Below are positions 7,875-15,352 of a DNA stretch of 15,352 nt, in pieces. Origin of the DNA: Paraglomus occultum (Eukaryota > Glomeromycota > Glomeromycetes > Paraglomerales > Paraglomeraceae); assembly GCA_910592205.1 (NCBI GenBank), contig CAJVPJ010000864.1, positions 1 through 15,352 on the forward strand. The letters are read 5' to 3'. A program made the position numbers and the translations under genes. The stretch's first letter is position 1. Each line of letters opens with the position of its first letter. The notes under the pieces were generated by a model that saw nothing but the letters and a program-made list of their open reading frames with translations, did no database searches and was not told where the DNA came from.

Positions 7875-8987
7875 ATGTCAGTTAATAACAAAAAATTACT
7901 TGCTAATCAAATCAAGGAGGATTTACAAAAAGATTTAGAGGAAGCCAAAAAGGAGGAAAAGAGCAAAAATGGGTTTGGAGGGTGCAGTTGGTTAATATGC
8001 TTGGGGGAAGATTGTAATGAATACCGAGGGAATGAATGGCGATTAAGTTATTTTGGTTCTCTTGAAACCGATTCTGGTAAAAAATATAAAAGAAGAAGGC
8101 AATATGGAAGAGGCGGAATCGGTGTTTTTCCTGAGGAATTAGAACCTAACGATTGGAAAGAAATTGAAAACTTAATTCAGCAAATAAAAAATTTAGAACA
8201 AAAAAAGGAAGAAAAAGAAACCCAAAAATACCAAGAACAACAAGCCAAAATCGACCAAAAGTTAAACAGTAATCCCAAGTTGTTTCTTTATGAGGGAGGG
8301 CAAGAATGAGCGGTTGATTATGATCCTCGTGGTTATGATAAATTTCGTGTTTTTCGGGGGACAGAAAACGGTCAAAAGTTTCATTTAGCCTTTCCCGAAA
8401 ATCATCCATTAGTAGTAAATTTTACTCTTAATCAAGACAGAAACAAGGATATTTTTCAAATTGAGGGAGTTGAAAATATTCCATTCCAACCAGAAGGGAA
8501 AAATAATAAACAATTACCTTGAAAAAAAGTAAATTTGTCTGATAAAATTGCTATTGCTGAATATAAGGACGACCAAGAAAATCCTGAAAAAGACCAACCA
8601 ACGGAAAATAAACCAAGCGACAACTCTTCCAATTCTCAACTTAAAGAACTAAACGATAAAACTCTGCTTCAATATTTCCAGAAGAAAGATATTAAATCTA
8701 TCAAACTAGATGGTGAAACACTAATAATTGAGCATAATAATAATTGAACTTCTGCTAAACCATTGATTGGTTTTCCTGAGTTAAAAGGAATAGACAAATA
8801 TTTAGAAAAGAAAAATGATAAAACAGTCAGCCGAAAAGAACTTGAATCAGGCAATACTTCTCATACTGGCACAACTAAGAACTCAGAAAATAATAATCTT
8901 TTGATTGGCTGAATAATTGGCGGAATAGTGGTAATTGGAATAATTTTTGTCTTACCACTAAGAAAAAAATCCAATAAAAAACATTAA
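7875..8987 (+). CDS. unknown protein with C-terminal membrane anchor
   Basis: 370 residues, not recognised. Four TGA-Trp codons (8307, 8520, 8745, 8910) join what would otherwise be fragments. Layout: a Lys/Glu-rich helical start (about 10-30); a compact stretch with two Cys (GGCSWLICLGEDC), several Gly and basic RRRQYGRGG; a coiled-coil-like segment at about 100-130; a second globular region around ENGQKFHLAFPENHP; an acidic, Asn/Pro-rich linker; a short unit DIKSIKLDGETLIIEHNNN; then one hydrophobic segment (about 341-360) and the basic tail RKKSNKKH. There is no N-terminal signal, so it is probably anchored by its tail, with the bulk cytoplasmic or exported by an unknown route. It has its own promoter and an operator-like repeat. 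Its 3' end overlaps a convergent small gene by 4 bases. Confidence 0.8.
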
Positions 8988-9124
8988 TTTCCTTTCACCA
9001 TTAACGTGATAATTAAAATAACTAGTAGGAGAATAATCGAAGAAATAATGGCATAGAAAATGTAAAGCGGGAAATTATTATTACAACCGCCTTGGTTTAT
9101 TTTACATATATTTTGACCTTTCAT
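8984..9124 (-). CDS. 46-residue single-pass membrane microprotein
   Basis: The ATG at 9124 opens a 46-residue frame ending in TAA at 8984. The first 18 residues hold two Cys in a small Gly/Asn-rich patch (CKINQGGCNNN). They are followed by one long hydrophobic segment (about 19-41) and the short basic end VKGN. The frame converges on the 370-residue gene with a 4-base overlap and follows the nuclease gene stop (9148) by 23 bases on the same strand, so it could be the last gene of a topA-nuclease transcript. A purine stretch AAGAAAG lies just upstream. No family recognised. The coherent membrane-protein composition supports a real gene, but it is short. Confidence 0.5.
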   Translation of the reverse strand: MKGQNICKINQGGCNNNFPLYIFYAIISSIILLLVILIITLMVKGN

Positions 9125-9147
9125 AAACTTTCTTAATTTAATTTATT

Positions 9148-9930
9148 CTAACAAATTAATTTTTTCGGCATGGAATAGTTATTTAATATTTTTTGGATAA
9201 TAGCCTTTTTCATTTGCAGCGTATAATCTTCACCATTACGTACTAATTCCATCAACATGTCAAGGATTTTAAGAGAATGAGGAGTTATTTTAAACTCATC
9301 AAAAATTACTCCTTCGCCAGTGCTTCATAAGAGATAAACATTTTTACCAGTACATAAGTATTGAATAAGTAATTGAATTTCAAAAATGAGTAAGGCCAGT
9401 GGGCTCTCATTCGCCTTAATATTGCTAGTTTTTAACTCAATGATATAATCGTGAAACTCTAAATCAACGTAGGTAGCCAGTAATTCATCTTTGTAAAAAA
9501 CGTGGTGGAGCGTTTCACTACCCATAAAACGACCAAGTTTTAACGATTTATTCTTTTTTAAAAAATTAATTGTCTCATGAACTCTCTTATCTAACTTACT
9601 TAACTTACTTATTTCTGCTGAATCAACAAACACGGGATGATTGCCGCTTTGCACAAACTCCTGAATAGTATCGTGAAAGTTCTTTCCTCGCTCAGCAGCT
9701 CTGAGAAGAATAAATTCTGGTATTTCTTCATATTCTATTTCTCGTAAAATTCTCGTGAGAGTACTAGCACTTAATGCCTTTTTACCATCACAATAAGGCC
9801 AACGTCTACCGGTTTTTTCGATAACTAAAAATTCAATTTCTGGTCGCGGCTTACCAGGAACAAATTTACTGTCCGCCTCCTTTGGGATTTTAGGGATTTC
9901 TTTATCGTTTAGACTTGCTTCTTTACTCAT
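9148..9930 (-). CDS. PD-(D/E)XK nuclease superfamily protein
   Basis: 260 residues, one TGA-Trp (9325). The motif order fits the RecB/Cas4/phage-exonuclease branch of the PD-(D/E)XK fold: RGKNFH with His86, a strand ending in Asp156 (TYVDLEF), the catalytic Glu-x-Lys in IIELKTSN (Glu165, Lys167), and a downstream helix with Gln and Tyr (QLLIQYL, 186-192). The expected metal-binding Asp/Glu and Lys are all present, so it is probably an active DNA exo- or endonuclease. The first 30 residues are charged and Pro-rich. It lies 105 bases after the topoisomerase I stop on the same strand. No cas1/cas2, recombinase or phage structural gene is nearby, so a CRISPR role is not supported; a repair or mobile-element origin are both possible. 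Confidence 0.72.
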
Positions 9931-10035
9931 AATATATTTAAAAAAATAGGGAAGGGGAAAATTAAAAAGTATATAAGTTATTTTTGGTGAACTAATTTAT
10001 CCAAAGTCGAATATTCCTTTAAACATCTTCTTAAT

Positions 10036-11739
10036 TTATTTACTAATCCTTTCCAACGAAAAAGAAAATTTTTCTCAAAATGTCTTGATAAAATCGTAAT
10101 AATTATTTTCTCCTTGGCTGATTTTATCTAGTTCAGTTTCCAAAGCGGCAGTATAACCTTCATTTATCAGCGAAGAAAAGTTTTCTTGTAATCAATTGTT
10201 AACCGAAACTCCTAAGGGAGTGGGAACAAATTGCCCCCTTTCATTTAATTCAGCATAACCTCTTTTCAACAATACTCTTCCAAAAAGATTATAAGTAGAA
10301 GGGCGACCAATCCCCAATCTTTCTAATTCTTGGACTAAACTACCTTCATTATAACGGACTGGTTTGTTTTCCTGATATTCTTGAACCTCAATTTTTTTGG
10401 CTTCTAGTTGGGAAAATGCTTCTAACTCACTCTTTAACTTGACATTATAATTAGGAAAATAAACTTCGGGAAAAGCAGCCAAAAACCCGTCAAATTGACA
10501 GACCCTTTCGCTAGTAGCAAAATAATAATTATTGTTAAGAAAACTATAAGTAATCTTGTTAACTTGCGCTGGGCTCATTAAACTCGCTAAAGTGTGATTA
10601 TATATTAGTTTATATAGACTATATTCTTCTCCTGACAAAGAATCTTTAATTTCGTCCGGATTATAATTCAAATAAGTGGGATGGATAGACTCGTGAGCTC
10701 CTTGAACGTTAAGTGTTTTTTCCTTTTTTTTTCAGGCAGGGCTAGTATTAGAATAATTGGGGCCTCACCTTTCCCGAATATATTTGTAGGCCTGGCTCAC
10801 AAAATCTTGATTAATACGCTGGGAGTCAGTCCGTGGATAAGTAATTAATCCAACTTGTTTTCTTTTGGCACTTATTCACACTCCTTCGTATAATTTTTGG
10901 GCTAACTGGGTAGTTTGAGCCACCGAAAATCCTAATTGGGATTTGGCTTCAAATAATAATAAAGAGGTGATAAGAGGAGGCTTGGGCAAAATAAACTTTT
11001 TTTCTTCTTTTTTGTTGATTAATTGAAAAATTAAACCCAGCTTTTTTTTAATCTCTTCGGCCTCGGTTTTTTCTTTATAAATAATTAAATCACCAGCCTT
11101 ATTGACTTGTTTGAGAGTTATTTTTTGCTCGTTAACCTGACAAATGCCACAAATGATATAAAGTTTTTTCTTTTCAAATTTTTTTATTAGTTCTTCCCGC
11201 TCAATGATTAGTTTCAAAACTACTGATTGAACTCGGCCAGCCGACAGGGCCTGCAGTTTTTTTTGTAATATTGTGCTAAGACAAAAACCAATCATGCGGT
11301 CTAGCACTTGCCGGGAAAGTTGAGATTCCACTAGATTTTGGTTAATAGTCAAAGGATTATTCAAAGCCTCTTTAATACTTCGTGGCGTTATCTCATAAAA
11401 GAGTAAACGTTGGCATTTTAGGGGGTCTACCCCTAATGATTTAGCAGTTTCTTGGGCGATTGCTTCGCCCTCACGGTCAGGGTCAGTCGCCAGGTAAATT
11501 ACCGAAACTTTTTCTTTTGCCAAATAGTTCCTTCAAACGCTAATCAAACTTTTTTTTTCGGAAATCACTTCGTAAGAAGGATTAAAGTTTTTCAAATCTA
11601 CCCCCAAATTATAAACGCCTGTCTTCCTTAACTCTCACAAGTGCCCACCAGTGGCAAATATTATATAGTCTTCACCTAAAAATGACTGAATGGTTTTTTT
11701 TTTAGTGGCGGATTCCAAAAATATTAAACCTTTTTTCAT
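10036..11739 (-). CDS. topA: DNA topoisomerase I, short form without zinc ribbons
   Basis: 567-residue type IA topoisomerase relaxing negative supercoils. The TOPRIM domain starts at once: Glu9 in LESATKKKT, then ATDPDREGE with Asp86, Asp88 and Glu90 for magnesium. The active-site tyrosine is Tyr301 in ITYPRTDS. The motif LSAGRVQSV lies before it, and the conserved LERLGIGRPSTY lies near the C-terminus. Several Trp are TGA codons (including in GGHLWEL, SVWRNYL and GVWISAK). The protein ends about 60 residues after the catalytic core and has no C-terminal cysteine ribbons, shorter than many bacterial TopA of 690-870 residues. ATG at 11739. A ten-A run in codons 12-15 encodes part of TKKKT. Divergent from the Lon-like gene; the nuclease gene follows. 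Confidence 0.95.
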
Positions 11740-11805
11740 TACTCTTATAATTTTTTTTACAAATCATTGCCGACCGAAGGCGTTAAAAATATTAATATAA
11801 CTCTG

Positions 11806-12444
11806 ATGGAAAAGCAAAAAAAAAAAAAAAAAACATTTTTAATAGTCAGTGGAATTATTGCCCTAAGTGGCTTGGCAGTAGTTGCTTTTTCAATTAAAAA
11901 TTATCCTTCTCAGGCAAGTAATAAAAATAAAGATAAACAAAATGATGGAACTCCATCAATTCCTCCTCCCCAGGAAGAACAAGACGATTGCCCTTATAAT
12001 GAAAAGAGCCTCGCAACTTTTTCCAAACACAATTACGAACGAGCCAACGAAAAAGAATTAGCACAATGAAGAAAAATTCCCCGTGATTATGTAGTTAAAT
12101 TGTGAAAAAAAGGTTATCACTGATATGATATCATTCAGTTATGAGAATGACAAGTACCAGAAACAGAAATACCCGATTTAACTACCCAGCAGAGAGTTGG
12201 AGTTATAAACGGATTACTTTACATGCCTAACCCTCAAATTTATGATGAAAATATTACTGCTGAGGAAAGGTTAAAAATAGCAGAAACCAACAATTTTGTG
12301 GGCCGAGTCCAAGATTTAGTAGTTATCGTGCGGAGAGTTCCGACCAACAGTAAAATCAATATTCACAAAAGATTTGGAATGGGAGACGAGAGCGAAAAAG
12401 GCGACCGCGGCCAAGTCAGAAAAATAGTTAATTTTGCTTTATAG
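11806..12444 (+). CDS. membrane-anchored Lon-type (S16) protease, N-terminal part up to in-frame TAG
   Basis: 212 residues read with TGA as Trp. A basic start containing five Lys encoded by an A18 run is followed by one membrane segment (about 10-28). Then come a Pro/Glu/Asn-rich linker, a Trp-rich stretch (about 80-115), and the beginning of a Lon proteolytic domain: QQRVGVINGLLYM resembles the GxxNGLA entry strand, and the IVRRVP to GDRGQVRKIVNFAL stretch resembles the helix that in Lon precedes the catalytic serine. A TAG at codon 213 (12442) then stops translation. The same frame continues open for 169 codons, with the catalytic serine and lysine in the second part. The positive N-terminus implies that the protease domain faces outside. 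ATG 11806 is preferred over a TTG at 11767. The gene is first of a cluster with tatD. Confidence 0.7.
11816..11833 (+). repeat. A18 homopolymer inside codons 4-10
   Basis: Eighteen consecutive A residues encode the end of Gln4, Lys5-Lys9 and the first base of Thr10, directly before the membrane segment. A change of one or two bases would shift the frame and end translation early, so the tract is a possible slippage (phase-variation) site. Its exact length may also be uncertain from sequencing. Confidence 0.85.
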
Positions 12445-12954
12445 CAAAAGAATATTAGTCCTCGGCAGTGCGAAGTATCAATTTTGTGAGCGATTGGAGC
12501 CCAAAGGTTTGGTAATGAATGAGACGTTAGCATTGGAAACAGCCGCGGAAGTTCAGGCGGAAGTGCGATCTACTTGGCTTTATTAAGTGCTCTTCGCCAA
12601 AAACCTATTTCTAACCAGGTTGCGGCTACCGGCACATTAATAATGTCAGAGCAGAAAGGAACTGTCAACGACCAAGAAATTATTTTATCACCAGGAACTA
12701 ATTTGCCGATTACTGGTCTTAAAGAAAAAATTGTTGCTTGTGCTGAAAAAGGAATTGATAAGGTAGTACTCTCCAAATATCAGTCCTCACCTAATCTTTT
12801 AGTCAAAAAGGATGAATATAATCCTTCAAAGGAGTTAACATTTGAGGATTATCAAGTCGTAGTTCCACCCGAAATTAAGGATAAAATAACCGCTCATTGA
12901 ACTGAAAGTGCGAAAGAATTAAGCGAATTAATTTTGGAAGGTAAATTATCTTAA
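12445..12954 (+). pseudogene. Lon-type (S16) protease catalytic part, continuing past TAG
   Basis: In the same frame as the preceding 212-residue part, separated only by TAG (12442-12444). It carries the catalytic core of peptidase family S16: DVSIGNSRGSSGGSA, with the probable catalytic Ser at 12562-12564; QVAATGTL, like the AMTGE strand of Lon; then ITGLKEKI, with the catalytic Lys at 12727-12729. The Ser-Lys spacing is 55 residues, against 43 in E. coli Lon, owing to an insertion after ATGTL. There is no AAA+ ATPase domain. Three TGA codons read as Trp. No good start codon follows the TAG before the catalytic serine (a TTG at 12484 is the best), so this is either a broken gene, a read-through product, or a base error. 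tatD follows 17 bases after the stop. Confidence 0.65.
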
Positions 12955-12971
12955 ACAAAAAAAACCTATTT

Positions 12972-13766
12972 ATGAATAAATTAACTATTTTTGACACTCA
13001 CTGTCACTTGGCCGACAAAGAATACCACCAACAGAAACAGAGCACAAAAGAAATTATTCAGCAAGCCGAAAAAGTAGGTGTAAAACATATTTTGAATGTG
13101 GGCTATGATAAGGAGAATAATCGAAAAGTAATCGAACAATTGGAACAATTTCCCGACTTATATGGTGCCTTGGGCTTACACCCAAACAGCAATGAAGATT
13201 TATCAGAAGAAAACTTACAATGAATAGAAAAGCAATTAATTAACAAAAGAATTATTGCCATTGGAGAAATTGGTTTGGATTATTACCGCACTTTTACGGA
13301 AATTGAAAAACAAAAATATTGATTTAAAAAACAATTAGAGTTAGCCAAGAAATATAATTTGCCAGTTTTATTGCATATTCGTGAGGCCTTTGATGATGCT
13401 TATGAGATTGTGAAAAAAGCAGGAAATACCAGAGGTATTTTACATTGTTTTACTGGAAATTGGGAAATCGCCCAAAAATTTATTGATTTAGGTTTTTATA
13501 TTTCGTTCGCCGGAAACATTACTTATAAAAATGCTAAGTGGCGGGAAAGGTGAGGGGAGACAATTGAAAAAATTCCTTTGGAAAGAATAGTTATCGAAAC
13601 CGATGCTCCCTATTTATCTCCCGAACCATTACGTGGAAAAATTAATTACCCACAAAATATAATTCATACCTTAAAAAAAATTGCTGAAATTAAAAAAATG
13701 AATATAGAGGAAGCAGGAGAAACAATTTATTTTAACACTTTAAAATTATTCGAGATAAATAACTAG
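12972..13766 (+). CDS. tatD: TatD family metal-dependent DNase/hydrolase
   Basis: 264 residues, normal length for TatD. Metal ligands of the amidohydrolase-type barrel are all present: HCH at residues 10-12 (FDTHCHL), Glu99 in IGEIGLDYY, His135 in LLHIREA, His158 in LHCFTG, and Asp211 in ETDAPYLSPEP. Three TGA codons (13221, 13320, 13551) read as Trp; the first lies before the linker to IGEIGLDYY, where relatives often have Trp. TatD proteins are 3'-5' exonucleases acting in DNA repair and turnover of damaged DNA. The gene follows the Lon-like gene by 17 bases and precedes a membrane protein gene by 30 bases, suggesting one transcript. No Shine-Dalgarno motif. Confidence 0.95.
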
Positions 13767-13796
13767 TTGCCAGACTTATCTCGCGAAAATTTTTTT

Positions 13797-14480
13797 ATGA
13801 AAGTGTCTGAAAAAGCCAAGTTGCCGACCACAAGGAATAAAAAGATACATAATCACGGCCCAAATTGAAATCTCTGGGGATTTTATCTTTTAATTTCTTT
13901 CCCGCCGGCCTTAATTTTGACTATTATCTTTTGATTATCGGGCATTAAAACGATTTTTTATCAAGAACGTGGTGGTTTTCGTCACCGTTGAGTTAGAGGA
14001 TACATTTCTGTTTTTTTATTTCTCCTACTTTATATAACCTTTGCTAATATAATACTTGTAGTTTTTCTTTTTTTAATAAAAGGTTTGCGGCAAAAAAAAG
14101 ATAGAAATCAGCGAAAAAAAACTGTTAAATACGTGCTAATTTTTCTTGTCAACCAATTAGTATTTAATCTTTTCCTTATTTGACTATGAAAAGAAAGAAG
14201 TAAAAATAATACCATAATGATAATGTTAATTTCCTTTTCCTTAATAATACTCAATAGTTTTTTTATCCACTATTTTTTCAGCAAGCCAGTAATGAAATTG
14301 CTCATTAAAAAATACCCTCATTATTTTCCCAAAGTTTTTTATCAAGAAACAAAACTAATAATGAAGGTGGAAGACCTGGAATTTAAAAAAACCCAAACCA
14401 CTGAATGGGCAATAATAATTACTCTTATTTTGGTTAATTTCTGAATACTTTCGCAATTGTTTTATTTGAAAATAACTTAA
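13797..14480 (+). CDS. multi-pass membrane protein of unknown function
   Basis: 227 residues, continuous only if six TGA codons are Trp. Basic N-terminus (KNKKIHNHG-like) of about 28 residues. Then about five hydrophobic segments, at about 29-47, 68-95, 108-127, 138-158 and 205-225, separated by basic loops (LRQKKDRNQRKKTVK, WKERSKNN). The hydrophilic stretch before the last segment (about 175-200) is charged and may be a small external or cytoplasmic domain. No family recognised and no transporter ATPase beside it. ATG 13797 is the first start in this frame after the tatD stop; a later ATG (14217) would lose the first segments. Convergent with the membrane protein at the right edge, 105 bases apart, with no clear terminator between. 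Confidence 0.75.
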
Positions 14481-14585
14481 CAAAAAATAAATGTCTTACT
14501 AGTTCATTTCCCAAATTCCTCTAACCAAAAGTATCCAGTGGCGAAAATTAACTTGATAATTCCTAAAAATCACTCCTTACTTACT

Positions 14586-15352
14586 TTATCTCCTCCACAA
14601 TAAACTTATTTTTTTATTTCTTAATGTCTTTTTAGTCCCATTTTTCGCTAAGCAAATTAATTCTTTCAATTTTACTAATCCTCAAGCAATTAATCAGAAG
14701 GCAAAAAAACTGACAACAGCAAATAATAAAAACTTTCCGTATTCCTGCCCTTCTATTCACCCAAACATTGGTATCATGTATTTCTTTCACGGCTTAACCA
14801 AGTATTTTTCCTCAACGGAAAATCTTCTAACTAGATTAGCGAAAAAGAACAGGACAGGCTGAATAACAAGATAGGCACAAGTCTTTTTCTGATATATTTT
14901 TTTGGCTGGAAATTTGGCAAACTTAAAAAAGTAAAACAAGTTCAAGGGTATCGCGATAAAATGCCAAATTATTGAATAAGTTCACCAAAAAGCACCACGA
15001 GTAATACCCCGCTCGCTTAATTGCTTTGGAAGATAAGTGGTGAATATTACCATACTTAGTAAATTGCCAATAGCCACAATTAAGCCAAGCACCTCCCAAT
15101 TTTTGCTAACTTTCGTGCTAGACTCATTTCTCAACTCAACCACACTATAAAAACAAGCCAAAATTGAACTTCAAACACACCAAAAGACAGTAATTCACTC
15201 CCAAAAGAAATTAAAAGGAGCCTCGACAATTTTATTGCCACCATAAAGGTAATTATTAAAAATCAGGGAGCAAATTAAAGAAAAAATGTTGAGAGTAATA
15301 ATTAATCATAAAATTAACCTTTTACTACTGTTTTTTTTTTTTTTTTTTTTTT
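14586..15352 (-). CDS. multi-pass membrane protein, N-terminus off the edge, with Lys tract
   Basis: About 255 codons are open on the minus strand, stop TAA at 14586, entering from the right edge through a poly-A tract that reads as at least six Lys followed by NSSKR and then a membrane segment. About six hydrophobic segments can be seen, rich in Trp (several from TGA), Phe and Ile, with the loops ELRNESSTKVSK and SVEEKYLVKPWKK between them. Not recognised; no nucleotide-binding or catalytic motif seen. The start codon lies beyond the window, probably just past the poly-A run, because the first membrane segment begins almost immediately after it. The architecture (Lys tract then membrane segment) resembles the Lon-like protein at 11806. 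Confidence 0.65.
15331..15352 (-). repeat. poly-T (poly-A on coding strand) run at the edge
   Basis: At least 22 T bases form the right end of the window and encode a Lys tract in the partial membrane protein. Assembly breaks commonly occur at such runs, so its real length is unknown. Confidence 0.85.

Noticed and set aside
8840-8987. Cell-wall sorting signal at the C-terminus of the 370-residue protein
   Set aside because: The membrane segment and basic tail resemble one, but no LPxTG motif is present, and a wall-less bacterium has no expected sortase.
8984-9124. EGF-like motif (NQGGC) in the microprotein
   Set aside because: Only two cysteines are present; the resemblance is too short to mean homology.
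9148-9930. Cas4 of a CRISPR system
   Set aside because: No repeats, spacers or other cas genes are in the window, and no Cys cluster for an iron-sulfur centre is seen in the protein.
9931-10035. Promoter for the nuclease gene between topA and its start
   Set aside because: TATACT exists but the best -35 (TTAGTT, 16-base spacing) is weak; co-transcription with topA is equally likely.

Overview
The window looks like part of the chromosome of a wall-less, AT-rich mollicute (Mycoplasma-type) bacterium. The decisive clue is the genetic code. Nearly every gene is broken by in-frame TGA codons, and these fall where related families have tryptophan. Examples are the two conserved Trp of the DUF2442 protein (7638, 7716), TatD (13221, 13320, 13551) and topoisomerase I. 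No gene ends in TGA; all stops are TAA or TAG. Base composition is roughly one third G+C by eye. Shine-Dalgarno motifs are almost absent, and ClpB lacks its N-terminal domain as in mycoplasmas. A tentative placement is the Mollicutes-related endobacteria of fungi (Candidatus Moeniiplasma-like), but only a phylogeny could establish that.

Left part (1-5142), all on the minus strand: the disaggregase ClpB (its C-terminus runs off the left edge) with an inverted repeat in its promoter region, then tRNA-His(GTG) and tRNA-Gly(GCC). Next comes an ABC-2 type transporter operon read leftward: ATPase (4327-5037), a large permease with a charged extracytoplasmic loop (3194-4315) and a smaller paralogous permease (2414-3184). 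The genes are about 10 bp apart, and the operon leads directly into the tRNA genes.

Middle part (5143-9124): divergently from that operon runs a 691-residue fused ABC exporter with a Lys/Glu-rich insertion between its first two membrane segments. It is followed by an overlapping DUF4160-DUF2442 gene pair, a recognised toxin-antitoxin-like arrangement. Behind its own promoter lies a 370-residue unknown protein with a C-terminal membrane anchor, and a 46-residue membrane microprotein gene converges on it from the other strand.

Right part (9148-15352): on the minus strand are topoisomerase I (short, without zinc ribbons) and, downstream of it, a PD-(D/E)XK nuclease-like protein. Divergent from topA, on the plus strand, are a membrane-anchored Lon-type (S16) protease domain protein interrupted by an in-frame TAG, TatD nuclease, and a multi-pass membrane protein. 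The window ends inside another multi-pass membrane protein on the minus strand whose 5' end is a poly-A (Lys) tract.

The most unusual points are: the Lon-like gene, with its Ser-Lys dyad, N-terminal membrane anchor, A18 tract at codons 4-10 and internal amber codon; the recurrence of a long poly-A tract just before the first membrane segment in the gene at the right edge, where the contig also breaks; and the facing ABC transporters that both carry highly charged extracytoplasmic insertions.
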